Positions 24,546 to 37,834 of a stretch of DNA of 64,000 bases are shown here, one piece after another. This DNA is from Zoroaster sp. YZ-2022. Lineage: Eukaryota > Echinodermata > Asteroidea > Forcipulatida > Zoroasteridae. The translations under genes were made by a program, and so were the position numbers. The stretch is taken from NCBI GenBank assembly GCA_029582265.1, contig CM055816.1:28564366-28628365 (forward strand), in the 5' to 3' direction. The notes under the pieces are model-generated. The model was not told the DNA's origin, searched no databases, and saw nothing but the letters and a program-made list of their open reading frames with translations. The stretch's first letter is position 1, and each line of letters starts with the position of its first letter.

Positions 24546-24874
24546 CAAAACGAGTACAGTTACACTGTTAAATTTAATTTGTCAATTTGACTTGAAAATA
24601 TTAGTCCACGGCAATGTCTCATACGACTTATTAAAATAAGTCAAATTATGTTGATTACTAAGGAAAATTAGTCACACCCCGACTAGAAAATGTTTGTCAT
24701 ATGACAAGAGCAGAAACCTGTCTGATACGACTAATCTATAGTCAGGTGACTTTCACTCTTTGTAATTCACCTCTGACTAATCACACATTAGTCATTAAAT
24801 TATTTAGCTTTGAATAATTAACAATAGTCATACAAAAGTCTGACATGAACACATTAGTAACATAAACAAACCAG

Positions 24875-25079
24875 CAGTGGCAGATCAGCAGCATTTGGGC
24901 GGGGCACTATGGAGGAGCCAGTGGGGGGAGGGGAGGGGGGCTAATGGATCAGGGGCAGGGGCTAGTTTAGAGAGGATACGGATAATGAAGACGAGAACTG
25001 TTACAAGATCATGTTGTACATTAATGTTGAGTACCAAAGGAATCAAGATTACTCGTGCTGCTTGCTGGATCTGCCACTG
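24875..25079. mobile_element. short MITE with CAGTGGCAGATC ends
   Basis: The inverted ends CAGTGGCAGATCAGCA and TGCTGGATCTGCCACTG enclose about 205 bp containing a G-rich block. The CAG start suggests hAT, but I could not find an 8-bp duplication, so the class is tentative. Confidence 0.6.
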
Positions 25080-26418
25080 CTTGATAATCATAATCACACC
25101 TGTAAGACAGAAGACAAAAAGACAAATCTTTTTTCAATGGTATTGGTAATTTAATAAATAAAATTTTCTGATAAAATTCATTAAAGTGGTACACTCAACT
25201 GCAACAACAAAATTTAATTAGCTTACATATCGATAGAATTAAAGGTATGTATGATACAGCACATGTGAAGAACTTGTTCAATTCAAACACTTCAATCATT
25301 CATTTATCTTTAATAGATACCTTTAAATATCTAAAATGATTTTCAATCCACGAAGCAATGATTTAAAGACAAATATGGGATCGGTTATGATAACAAAAAT
25401 AGTTTCAGTGTGAATGCTCACTGATTATAAAAGTTCAAACCAGTACGAATCCTCCAGAGAAATGTTTTAAATTCCCCATCTGAATACTGTTAAAGTCGAG
25501 GAATAGTGCATTTGAAGACCGTTACATTGCTTATGACTATCATAATCAAAGGAAGTCAGATTCAAAATAATACAGATAAGAATGTGCACAAAACCCCTGA
25601 GAAAGCAGAAACCAATTTTGTTGTTTCACTAAAACGTGACCAAGCACGTCCACAACATAATATGAAAATTTCACAGGTTTATTGAATTTGTAAATTTTTT
25701 AACTAGAGGATGGGAATTAATTTACACTTCCACTTCCCCAAAACAATTATGTACTTTTCTTTAATAGGTCTTGTGCGATGAAGTTCTGTTTTAATGTGGA
25801 CTACATGTGCTGTCTGTTTAGTTCATGCAAATTTGAATACCTTTGAAAAACACATCATAACAATGCTAGGCTGACCAGATATCAAAGCCTCAGACTTAAT
25901 CAACAGGCTCAGCGAAGTCGCAAATTTTTCCAAGCAAGAGATTATAACATCTATATATCTCATTAAAGAACAAACCACATTTTTAAAAGACAAGGTACAG
26001 GCTAGGAGGATTGGCTATATCATCAATAGAAAATGATCAGTTTCATCTGAAAGCTCACTGATTATAAAGTACAAACCAGTATGAATACAAAGAAATGTTT
26101 TCTTCTGAAATTCTGTAAAGGTCGGGGAATTGGCTTATTTTGATAGCTACAATGAAAATAGGTTTGATATGAACATACCAACATTCCTGATGAGACGTAG
26201 ACCATTTTTTTGGTTGTTTTTAATAAAATATTACTAAAATCTGACGAAATAGTCACAGGTTAATTGAATGGTGAGTTATTAAAACCCAGAGGATGGGAAT
26301 TAATGTTTTCTTTCAAATACCAATTTTGTACATTTGTTTTAAGTGTTCAACGACTTACTTCCATAACAAGAGCAAAACACAAGAGCCAACGAAGATATAT
26401 GCTATTCATTGTTCGTTT
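25080..26418. other. no gene seen; 3' flank of the minus-strand gene
   Basis: AT-rich DNA downstream of the gene ending at 26419. Two blocks share words such as GCTCACTGATTATAAA and ACAGGTTTATTGAA/ACAGGTTAATTGAA (25415-25700 and 26050-26275), so an old duplication of about 0.6 kb is likely. No exon is supported. Confidence 0.5.
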
Positions 26419-29400
26419 TCACAGGTGTTGGTTTAGTTTTTCAAGAAGAGAAACAACAGATCTCTCGGGCTTCAAATTATCCTGTATATTTAACACTGCC
26501 TTCTGGAAAAATGTCGAAGTTTTCTTCAGACATGAAGGATACGCTAAGTTAAATAGATAAAAACCTGCCAGGTATATTGCAAATGCCGACAGAAGGTCTT
26601 CAGATGTACTTATAATCACTCCATCAATCTCCAAGTCAAATGCAGTGCATGAAGCCAAGTCTTTTCCATCTCCACGGATTATTGGCATACCTTCTCTCTA
26701 TAAAAAATTTAAAAGAAGTATATATACTGATTAACTGTGTCGAAAATTGGAATTAAGAGGAGGGAAAACGATATGTTCTTGATAGCCTTATATGAAATGT
26801 ATATGTGCACTGTGGCCTATGGGAAAATAAGCTGCTTTGCTTTCTTAGATCTTGTGAAAGGAAAACATAATTTTTTGCCTCAATAGAGCAAACACTCATT
26901 CCGGTTACAGTTTGAGTGGAGATGTTTACATACATAATTAGTTCTGTGGATCTTTAAAAATTACCTTTTTTTGTGTGGTATTTAACCAAAGCAAAGCATG
27001 ACAGTGATAGATAGTATCACTCCATAAAAAAGGGTAAAAAGGGAACATAACAAAAGGTGCAAATAATGGAAGTACTCAAGATATAGTAATGGGATATTAT
27101 TTGTGTTTTATAGTAGTTCATACAGTTCATAGCATGGGATACATTAAAAAGAAAAAAGAAAAAAAAGAGTTAGATCAAGGGTGCACTACTGAAGGAACGG
27201 ATAACAGATTTAGATCACAATATGCAAAAGAAAATTCAGATCTAGAGGCATGTCACATGAGACCAATACAACTCAAATGAATCAGGAAATGTATCAATAC
27301 CTTACAGCAACAATTGTTGATAGTCTTGCTCAAGACAAAATAGATTATAAATCTGCGGTTAAAATACTGTGTGCCAGTGACACATACTGATCAGGTTGTT
27401 TTGTGCGCTTGAATACAAGAAGTATGTACAATTGTACAGTGTATGCACACTACAGTTTGTGTCACTGACTCAACACCATCTTGAAACAAACTTAAAATTT
27501 TACTTACTGAATCTTCTCCAAAAACCACCATGTTGGAAAACTGCTCCTTAAGCAAAGCTGGTATTGCAATAGCAGCAGCAGTACAAGTAGCTTCTGTTGA
27601 TAAAAAAGAACAGTTTTCTAGAAGTTTAACACAAATAGTAATAATCTCATTTGAATTTGGAATGCAAGATTAAAATGAAGAATTTATGATTTGTTTTGAA
27701 GACCAGTTGAAGATAAACTTGGTTTCATGATCAGAACCTTATGTTCTAGACATAGTATTCCCATGTCCCATGAGTGAGCTATGAGCTAAGGATTAGGACA
27801 CAACTGAGGGTCAGAATTTGTCATTGAAGCAGGATATGAATTGTCAATTCCTTGCCTGACATGCTTTTTTAATGATCTTTTAGTAAAGTCACCACAATCA
27901 ACTAAACACCATTATGAAAATGAAGTTACCAGACAAAAGTCAATAAACAATGTAGTTTGGGGCACTCAAGATATTGTACTAAACAAAAAGAAAATGTTTG
28001 TATGTTTGTATAAACATGGAGTAGTGCATACTACCTGTGTATTTATACCCATGATATCTTAATGATATGGCCAGGCAGAATATTACATGTACCTTTTCTA
28101 CTCTTTTCGTCGCGTTCAAGGCCAATAGCTGTAAGGCTCTCCTGAAGACAGGGTTGCTCCTTCTTCAAACCTTTACAAAGCTGGATCACAACACTCCCGT
28201 ATTTGATTAAACCAGCATCCAGGAGTTGTTTTATCCCTTGCTCTCCATGCAGGCGTTTAAATTCATTCTGCATCTGTTCATAAAAAAATGTTAACAATAA
28301 ACAACTGCACGGTCAAAAAGCTGAAACCAAAAAAACCAATCCACGCAATAACTTTTTTAATTTGCACATTTTTTTTTATTGGTGGCTAGTATATGGAACT
28401 GATATCTGACAGCTAATTTTGGCCAAACAGAAATTTAAGACTTACTTTTAAACAAAAACTGCACTTTAAAATATCAGAAAAAGAGTAAAATAGCCAAACC
28501 AACCTCATCATCATCAAGAAGCCAGGGATAGGTGGTTTGAATCATCAGAATTGAGGCACCTTCCTTAGTAATGAGTTTTCTGCGATCAGCAAGAGTCATG
28601 CACATTGCAATCTTGATTCGCTCGTAATCAGGCTTCCTTTTAGTAGTCTCCTGCTTTATCCAGTTGATGTGAGCCATGATGGATGCATCATCCTCCGAGC
28701 ATGGCCTAGCTGGCTGGTAATTGGCTATGTCCCACTGTGGCGTTTTCTTTGCATCTGATTGGACTATTGGCTATTCCCTGATTTCCTCTTTCGCTGAATG
28801 ACCACTTGGACACTGCTGTCTTCACGTCTTCGAGAATTAGCAAATTTATACTGTAGTCTGTACTTCCACAGGACCTGATGATGAATAACAGTTAGGATGA
28901 TTGTCAAATAAATTATATCATGGCTCTAAGTTACAATATTACCTAATATCATATCCATATGAATTCGGTGCCATGGTGTAATTTTTTACACTTTCGAACA
29001 GTAACAGTAACAGAACCTCTTAAAAATGCCGCACTGCTAAGATGATTGACGGAGCAGTATTGGTCTTTTTTTACCCTACACCAATGTGTGTTAAGCACTG
29101 CAGGGTGTACTCGAGTGCTTTCCCTAGTTCTGTGGGGAAAAAAACCCCCAAAAAACACAGGCATAGTACTACTGGCGTGTCGTGGCCGAGCGGTCTAGCA
29201 CACCGGACTCGAGCTCTGGTGTTTCTGATCAGCAGTTTCTGATCAGCAGAGTGTGGGATTCGAACCCACGGACGACCCCCACCATTAGATGTCTTACCAC
29301 TAGACCACTGAGCTTGCCTGCTGATAAGAGGCCAGTTCGAATCATGTAATTTGAGTAGTTACCAGAAACAATAAAAATAGATGTAATAATTGCATCAGGG

Positions 29401-32371
29401 ATAAAAAATACTATTTCGGTTTATGTACCCTCTGCAAATTACACAGAAATATGCATAACATGACACTAATGTACCATTACAAAAACACAAACAAATCTAT
29501 TTACACTTACTCTTGCATTATTCAAGGACATGTCTGGTTGTTGTGCCAACTTAGTGAAGCGATCAAACAACAAGTTTACAATGTGGTTGTACTGTGCCGA
29601 AGTTGGGTAGCTATTTGAATTAGGAAGAATGAAAGTAGAAAAAATGCAGTAAACTTACAGGAAATATGACATTAACAAAATCAATAAAATTAGAGGACGG
29701 CATTGTGTGTGTGTGTGTGTTGGGGGGCTCAGTTGATATAGCTTAGCCTTCCACCCAAACAACACTCTCCTACCATTGTTGCATTGCAATATTAAAGAAA
29801 AACCACAACTATATGCCAATCATTTGAAAGCCCACATGATGAGATGTCTACATAATAGAGACTGCATCTATTGTGAGGCACTGACAGATGTAACTTGCCA
29901 CTGCCAGCAACAAATTTGCATGACAAGAAGTTTCACTTTCCTTTACTTAAGTACCCACTTTTTGGGTAAAAGTTTATTTGAAGATACATGCATCATATAA
30001 ATTTATGCCCACGAGAAGAGAGATTTATACAACTTGAATGCTCCATATAAAGAAATCACTGCCTCTGATTTCACTCGGCAACAAAACTGTTAATAGTGTT
30101 ACGAATCTTACCCTTTGATTTTGATAAATATTAGCACCCTTTATAGTTCACTTCTTCCACTTCCAATATTTTGCTGACGATGCAATTTCAAGCAGTCTAA
30201 GTCCCAGGGTTGTTTGCCCGGACACTCGATTGTCCGCTATGAATATGCAATCCTTACAAGGACGCTACTTTTGCTCATGTATATCCAGCGCCAACGCAAT
30301 GCATAATGCAACACCAGCGAGAGCCTTGCGTGCGTGTCACACCCTCCCGCCACGTGGCTTGGAGCCGTCCTTTGGACTTAGTCTATTTTCCGAATACTTT
30401 CCTCGGAGTCCACCCCTTCACACCGAACACGGTTCGTGGGTGAACCACGGCCAAACAGTCACCGTGACTGACCCGCTCAGTCATTAGCCGTGGCCCGCGT
30501 GTAATGCTCCCTAACCCAAGCACAGCCGCTGTTCCCCTCATGCAGTAATAGCTTAGCATCCAAGCAAATAGCTTAACATGCCCGGTAAGCATTTTTCCCC
30601 TTGAACACGCCCTCCTTTCTAAGTTGTCGATCACTTCACTTTCGTCAAATACCTTACCTTATATGGAACAAGGACCTGTTGTATGTCATGATTTTGCACA
30701 CGTTTCTACCCTTAGACGCGGAAGCCAAGCTTCTCATTGGCTGAGACGCTAAACTAGGCTTATGTTTTATTCATTCCTAGGCCCCAGATTTCTATATAAT
30801 CTCCAAGATTTCCTGATCTCAGCGGAGTGCAGTTCCGAATGAAATCTATGTGACTCGATCCGATCCATGACAGCGCGACATATCGAACTATTACAATGCA
30901 GTGCCTCGTTCGTTCAACCAATGGTGCAGAGCGTCGATATGACCATTGGTTCGCCTAGCTATGCGGTCTGATACACACTCTGGCCCTGTCCAGACACCTC
31001 GTGTAGTCAAGCCCCGGTGGTCCCCGTCGTAGAGACCGACCAGCCGCCCGTCTCTCGGTATAGCAGTGCCCGTACCGTATGCCGAGTGACAAGCCGCATG
31101 AACGAACGATGGTCCTCACTGACTGTACCCAATAGTTGGTATTCGTACACCCTATTCGGAACTTAGCACAAGTATATAAGTTTAACTATTGACATGTACC
31201 TATACGCTACTACTCCTGTCATACATGTTACTAGTGCCATTGTTAAATAGTGATATTAATAATAAACCAACCCCATTGATTGAGATTGTCACAACAAAGT
31301 TTGTGTCCGACTATTATTTGTTGACCCACAAAAGTGGGGAATGCAACAATAGCGTGCGTGTAATTATGTATTCAAAATACAGTAATTTTTAAAGAAAACT
31401 GAACTGTTAGGAGAAGCTGTTTAGTGTGTAGAGACATCAATTCTACTTACTAAGTGTACTTTTTGACACTACTGTAGATTGACTCAAGTAGTGCTGATCT
31501 CTCCCCCTCCTTTAGAGCTTGGCCATTTTCAAGTTTGCGGGATATATTGGTAGGGATGTCTGGTAGCATGTAGTTGTTCAACCAGTTGTTAGAACTCGTC
31601 AGCACTCCAGATGATGTTCTGGAAATGGATTCTTTTGGCAGACGTGATGAGTCAGACTGACGGTCAGAGCCTCTGTTGAAGAAAACAAGTAAATGCTGGA
31701 GAAATAATATATGAGCAACAAACAATACTTGGAAAAAAGACAATCAAAATCTGTAGAATTTCCATAACTGTGAAATATGTATGTAGGCCTATATTTTTTT
31801 CTGCAGGACCGAGTATACAGTGCTTATCACACATCGGTGTAAGGTAAAAAACCTACATAATGTTCTTTATCCCCGATGCAATGTCTATTAAATATGCAAG
31901 CTGTTACAGAATATATTTTTGCACTTCATAGCCCAACGAGTGTATTTCATTGGCTAAAATTATGTTTAATCACCAACAACTGTTACCAAACATGAGATAA
32001 AGTCATTATAAAAATGGTTAAATTTTACTCCATCATAGGAACGTGTGCACATTTACTACATGAGCCAAAAAACTTACGTTAGTGGGGCAAGAGACTCACT
32101 GGGTGTTGGGATGTCATCTCTATTACAAGTAGCTGTTTCTACAAGTGATACATGCACTTTGCCGTTGTTTTCCACCTCTTCATTATCATCTGCATCCACC
32201 CAGTCCTCAAATCCCTTGTCCCAGAGCTTAGCTTGGATTTGGTCGATGTGCAGGTTGAAAAGCTGACATGCTTTCTCATTGATGTCCACAACATGCACAT
32301 CATCCTTGCTCCCCATCTCGTTTAATGCAAATTCAATTTTCTTTCGTTGATTTCCATAGATCAACAGGAAT
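26419..32371 (-). CDS. multi-exon gene resembling SAMD3-like uncharacterised proteins
   Basis: Seven minus-strand exons join with consensus sites. They are 32371-32078, 31672-31451, 29610-29511, 28874-28504, 28273-28093, 27593-27508 and 26697-26419 (stop TGA). The order and content resemble the large metazoan family annotated as SAMD3-like. There is a ubiquitin-like opening (FLLIYGNQRKKIEFALNEMG), an acidic Ser-rich linker, and a helical block (YPTSAQYNHIVNLLFDRF). A VLWKYRLQYKFANSRRR segment follows, then YPWLLDDDE leading into MQNEFKRLHG, and finally a C-terminal block ending in LAGFYLFNLAYPSCLKK. No catalytic motif is evident and the function is unknown. Exon 28874-28504 contains one apparent single-base frameshift near 28755 (between KRKSGNS and QSDAKKTPQW). 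The first exon is uncertain: splicing from the upstream transposase-like exon (32727) is one base out of frame, so this may be a separate gene with an unseen start, or one gene with an indel. Confidence 0.7.
29041..29340 (-). mobile_element. SINE with two opposed tRNA-like units
   Basis: On the minus strand a tRNA-like head begins GGCAAGCTCAGTGGTCTAG (about 29318) and includes a perfect T arm, GTGGGTTCGAATCCCAC (29255-29271). On the plus strand a class II, leucine-like unit begins GTCGTGGCCGAGCGGTCTAG (29178) with anticodon stem CCGG/CTGG, and uses the same T-arm palindrome. A 14-bp duplication TTTCTGATCAGCAG lies in its variable arm. The body near 29045-29160 carries the block ACACATTGGTGTAGGGTAAA (complement), shared with the SINEs at 504 and 58175. 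Not a functional tRNA gene. Confidence 0.65.
29620..31450 (-). other. intron of the SAMD3-like gene, unusually GC-rich middle
   Basis: The intron holds no further exons that I can support. The part at 30170-31130 is clearly more GC-rich and less AT-repetitive than its surroundings. Open frames there (about 30230-30630) overlap on opposite strands and show no recognisable protein. Confidence 0.4.
31811..31895 (+). mobile_element. SINE body/tail fragment
   Basis: CAGTGCTTATCACACATCGG followed by TGTAAGGTAAAA and then TTTATCCCCGATGCAAT matches the body of the SINEs at 29041 and 58175 and the tail at 62700. No tRNA head is present. Confidence 0.6.
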
Positions 32372-34184
32372 CTAATTGTATGTGAAGAGAATTTTAGCAT
32401 CATAAAACAAAACAAAAGTTCATTCCAAAACAATAAATTACTGATCAGTTCCAGTCAGCGTTTGCACTAGTAATAATCTATTTTTTCAACTCTACACTTA
32501 TCAAAGCAATTAGCAGACTTATAAGGAATTGTGACTCCAGGACAACATATATATATAAAATTTAATCAAACTGAGGATGCAAAGACTTTTCAAATTTAAC
32601 CTAGTTTGATCAATCACGGGTCATGGGTTTTTCCTTACTCTTATACCTTTTTACACTGTAAAAAGAATCATTTAGATTGGTCTTTGGCCTACACTTTAAA
32701 CCCACTGTGTAATTACTTGGTTATACCTCTGGTACATGTATGTGATGGCGCGGCACAACTATCATTCCCTGGTTACTACGGTAAACACTAAGTGCATAAT
32801 GGTCAATCAAGCCTGAAACTTTCTTCACAACAAATTCATCACTCAGGGTGAATTCATAGCCATGAATATGTGGTATATACGTTGTATTTGCAGCCTTTTG
32901 GCAAACAAGAGACCTCTCCATCAATTAAACAACATAATTCAATAACAGCAAACTGGACAAATCCTTCAGGGGTTATGCCTTCAACAACAGCCCATCCTTG
33001 ACCATACCGTGTACCGTTACATTTCACTTTCTTGGCCGTGAGACAGATTCCTTATCTCGAGTTGAGGTAGTAATAAGGCTTGTATAGGTCTTAACAGTAG
33101 CCTTACAGGTAGAAGATTCCCACATGTATGCTCAACAACATCTTCCAAAAGATTAGATTTGGATCTAAACCAAGCTTGAAAGTATTCATGTCGTGTTGCA
33201 AGGGTTCTGCACATGTTTTTTCTATTTTTGGTGTGGTGAGATATTTCCTTGAAGTAGAGATGCTTACCCTCGAACCTCAAAGTCCAGCAATGTACAAGTG
33301 GACCAAATTTCATCATCAATTTAGGATAATGGGTGATATAGTGGAACTTGGGTTTAATTGAAACCTCTGGAAACTCTCTGATATATTTCTCCAAGAATAT
33401 TTCTATCAAGTCTGCTAGAAAGTTACAGAGAGCAAGATCTACTTGAAGAGCAGTACTTACTTGTACTACATCCAGAAGAGAAACTCCCCACACTCTGTCA
33501 TCCACAGGTATTCTAGTACCAACCATCAAGGGCAAAAGCCGAATAAAGCACCAACATTGTACTGCCTTCTGTTTAACCTTGAAATTCCCAAGCTGTGTGG
33601 ACATTTTAGATGGCTTATTTGTTTTGTCAGTTCCCGAATAAGGGAAATTTTCGATCTGCTCATTTAAGTACTCTAAAGTGAAAAATCCTTCCTGACGCAG
33701 TGACGAATAACATTTTCCATGACATAAGGAATTACACCCTCAAACAGGTCATGGGCAATGTCTGATGGTAGTCCATCTACAACATGATAGTAATCTAGCT
33801 GGTTTAGTGGACTGCTTCTCTTCACTCCATATATTCGTGCAACATCTGGCATTGCTGCTCCAGGTCTACCTGCTCATTGAAAGACTCTGTACTTCTCGGA
33901 ATAAGATTGGTATCGCGGAAATGATTTGCCACCTCATTCTTGGTAATCATGCAGAATCTACAGAAACGCTGTGTGTTAAAACTTTCCTGAAAACCGCTGA
34001 TGCTATGAGCAGCCAAATTGTCGGCGACTACCATGGAAAGTGTTCCCCTGAAATTATGAATGCTGCCATCTCTTTCAATGTTGATGCCAACTGACTCAAG
34101 ATGTTTTAAATCTTCTATCAATGGAGCCATTACTTGTGACATTCCATATTCAGACAAGACTTCTGAAGGACATAACAGTGCAAG

Positions 34185-37100
34185 CTGAATATGGAGGAAA
34201 GTTTTGACCTTAAAGATTGACTACAACGGAATAATGATAAGTGCTGTGTTGCTGTTTTCGTTCGAGAAATGTGTAATGATTACTAACATATTATTATTAT
34301 TCAATAAAACTTGTTCCTTCATGCAACAAAAAAATCAATTTGATCGGCGTTCTACGACCCAGAAAAGCGCAGTTTCACCAAAAGCCCTCAACTCATGAAT
34401 AATTCATACTTCGTGTGTGACGTAGCACCCATGACGCTTTGTTACCCCCACGCACAACAGTCGATCGTGTGTACTGTATGCATTTACCATACATGCAATG
34501 CGGAACAACAGCGGACAAGCGACATCTTCTAGACCGAAAAACAGCGAAAATGTCCGATAGCAGCGAATATTGGGAAGATCACAGTATAGATGAGGAAGAG
34601 GAGTTTCATATAGGCACTTCTGGGGATAGTGATGTCAGCTCCAGTGATGAGGGGAGCTCCCCAGACGAGAGAGAAGGCGAAGACGATGACGAAGAAGTCG
34701 AAGTACGTGGCGCTGAACCATACCGGTTCGAGCCACTTGCGGCGCCTGCAGTTGACCAGCCCGGTGACGGTGATCGTCAGGCCGAAGACGACAAACCAAA
34801 TCCTAATGATAGACGGCTAAACACAGACTGGTAAGCCCACAAAATGATTCATGAATGAAATACTGAATGATGCTTCGTTTGATCAATTCGTTTCTGCTGT
34901 ACAAAAATAGTTGTAGGCTATACTTGACAAAAACATGAACGAACATGATGGAGACCCAAGGTACATGTACATAATGTAGTAGTACACATACATGTGTACA
35001 ATTGTACATGTGTACAATACATGTACAGTGGAAATTTGGGGGTAATTACTATGTCTTGCGTTTTATGATTTGTTGGCAATATTAGCCAGTATTTATGAAG
35101 ACATGATGGGAAAGTAATCACTGCTCAAAATTCAAATAAAATCATGATCTTTTACCATCATGCTTTAAGCATAATTGACATTTAGTCTTTCCCTTCAAAT
35201 CAAGGTTGTAGCCCCCTGCACAATAAAAATGTTTGATCTGCCCATGGAAAAATGTATTCCCTTCGTGATGTACCTGTCCTTGATCAGTTCATGGGGGATG
35301 TATTTCAAGATCAATTTTTTAAGTAGTGCAACCCTAATGACAAAGTTACTAAATTATATTTTCCAAACTTGTTTTTTTTTGTAATAGGTGTTCGTGTGGA
35401 CATTGTGTTCTTCAGCCTTTGCTCGCAAACTGTATATGTTGCAAAGAAGTTGAGAAGACAGAGAGAACATGATGCGGCAGCTGGACATCAACGTGGATGA
35501 TCCCAACCAGTGCCTTACCATCCATGATTGGTTTGATGCGATCTGCCTCCACCCAGAGTGCTTGCAACAGCGTATCTTCAGAGATGCAGTTGAAGGAACG
35601 CTTGACCAGTAAGTGATTTGAGTGTTGACTGCATGTACAAAGCCAATGTACCATCAATTTCAATTAATATTTTAGAGCAATGTCAGTTTGAATGATCTGC
35701 ATATCAAGCAGATTACTTTTGATTGACCAGAATGAGCACCGGTGTTTACTTCAGAGTAACCGCACACAACTGAATATGACCTTGGTTGACCCACGTGCAT
35801 CTATATCTTATTGTACATGCATTACATGTATGTAATTGTTTACTTTGATCATGATTGCCTTTTGGTATGGTTATAGTTTTATAGCATTTCAGTTTCACAT
35901 GGTGTTAACGTAAACAATATCGATACTCCACCATGCAAATCACAAATCTTATGTTTATAATTTTGTCTGATTTTTTGTTTTGTTTACAGAAAATATCGCC
36001 ATGTTGCATATCAGCAAGTGGTGAGGTGGTGTTGGGGTTATCTTGGCCGTTTCAACCGGGTGCCACTGCCATCATGTGTAATGGACGCAATCCGCAGGAC
36101 GTTCCCAAACCCTGATGGACAGTACAAAGGATTTCGTATCCACCACTGGAGTAGGCCGATTTGCTTTGTTTTATTTTTAAAATTGGTAACATTCTTCCCT
36201 AGTTATAATGATCTGGAGGGAGTTACAAATTATTTTGTGCGTTCATAAACCATGATCAATGGCAGAATCAATTACGTGTGTATTTCATTTGGTGTCTTTT
36301 CGGGGGGGGGGGAGGGGAGAAGTTGATTAATTTAGCACTAATGTGAAATAAACTTGTTTTATGTTGCCAACAATACACTATGGTAAAAACATTACAAATT
36401 CGGTATGGCAGAAAGATGCCAAGAACTGAAAATTTTACAAGACCTTAGTACTTTCAGATAAATGACAAGACAAAATATGTATGTATTTGCAACCAACAAT
36501 TGAGTTTATTTTTGAGGTTAAAATATCAAAATTAAAAAAGTTGCCTCTTGATGACGAAAACAACTTAATCAAAATCCTGTACATACTTGTTTGGAACTTG
36601 GCCATTGTTCTGTTAAACCGAACTGGAAATCCTTTGAAATTCGTTTCACACTTGCTCTTTTCCCAGGAAAAAACTTACAATCAGCATAACTCTACTGCTG
36701 AGCAGGTTCAGATTTTCTTGGATTAAAGCTAATTCAATTAGGTTTCTGGCTTTGCATCACAAAAGGAGAAGTGTGACAAAAGACTAATATTGTAAATCTC
36801 ATGTTGGTAAATCTCATGTACTTCTGCCTATAAAACTTAAAACTTGTTCTGAGTGTACAGTGGCAATAAATTGTAAAATACAAGAATAGAATAACAATAA
36901 ATGTGTACAGGCCATGTCATTCTGTCTTCAATCAAATATTAATAAAAATATAAAAGACATGTGTATAGCACCAAATCCATTTGAATAAAATGCTCCCAGG
37001 CCCTTTAAATATAATAAAATAACCTAAAGTAACAGTAGCAAAGATTATAAAAGATTAAATACATGGGAGCCAGATAAAGTGATAAAAACAGGCAAATATC

Positions 37101-37601
37101 AGCAGGGGCGGATCCAGGAATTTTGGCATGAAGGTGAAATCCTTTCGTGTATTATTCACGAACTTCACCCATTCCTTTGATATCGCAGGATCCCGCGGAA
37201 ATTGAAAAAAATGAGTCTCTGGATTCTTAATACTCTAGTGCATCCACCAACAACACATGAAGTCGGCATTATATAACTGTTACACAACAACGTCGAAAAA
37301 AAGCTTCATAAAAACTTCATGCCTCTGCTGACGCATGAAAACGCATGTATATTCACGGAAGTAACATGGCGTCTTCTGTTTACTCTCGGGTGCTCATGGG
37401 TTATACGTCATCCCTTTTCGCTGGTTTACAAGTCCGCTGGTACTATATCGTGGATTTCATAGTGGATTTTCAATGGGTCTTTGTCGGGAACCAGTGCAGG
37501 GCGGGAAATTTCAAAAATCGAAGAAGCGAGGTCTGATTTTTTCGGTCAAATTGCAACAAAATTATAAAGAGAAAAACATGACCACAACAATAAATTGTTA
37601 C
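34185..37601 (-). other. intron of the transposase-domain gene
   Basis: This lies between the donor after 37602 (TTCAG|GTAACA) and the acceptor before 34184 (TATTCAG). It contains the antisense P2X7-domain gene at 34550-36248. The remainder (36249-37601) shows no exon or recognised repeat. Confidence 0.6.
34550..36248 (+). CDS. protein with P2X7-type cytoplasmic (ballast) domain
   Basis: Three exons join in phase: 34550-34829 (donor ACTG|GTAAGC), 35389-35607 (donor ACCA|GTAAGT) and 35991-36248. The start chosen is the ATG at 34550 (AAAATGT context), although an in-frame ATG lies upstream at 34439. The N-terminal exon is a strongly acidic, Ser-rich linker. Exon 2 begins with a cysteine cluster (WCSCGHC...NCICCKE), followed by a segment with a conserved CLQQ. 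Exon 3 holds KYRHVAYQQVVRWCWGYLG, PSCVMDAIRRTFP and GQYKGF. Together these match the zinc- and guanine-nucleotide-binding intracellular domain of the P2X7 receptor, here without any channel domain. Such stand-alone domains are common in invertebrates, and their role is not known to me. One base is missing in exon 2 near 35465, so the gene may be broken or the assembly wrong. The true 3' end after GQYKGF is uncertain. Confidence 0.8.
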
Positions 37602-37830
37602 CTGAACACAACATAAACAAGGTTCGATAGTCAATTTAATGTGGGAGTTCTCGTTGTAGTCCATCTTTAAGTGAGGTTCAATATTTCCAACAACAAAATA
37701 AAAAGCAGAACATTTTAGCTGTTTTACTCTGTTGCCAATTGGGTTGGCAACTGTAAAGTCATCATTATAGAGTTGAACTTGAATGGTTGGACTAAGCTGT
37801 GAGAAAAGTGTGTGAGTTTTGTATAAAGAA

Positions 37831-37834
37831 CCAT
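37831..37834. other. target-site duplication, left (CCAT)
   Basis: CCAT immediately precedes the left LTR and is repeated at 42803-42806 immediately after the right LTR. Confidence 0.85.

Noticed and set aside
30230..30634. Opposed open frames in the GC-rich intron
   Set aside because: Both strands are open merely from base composition. Neither shows motifs.
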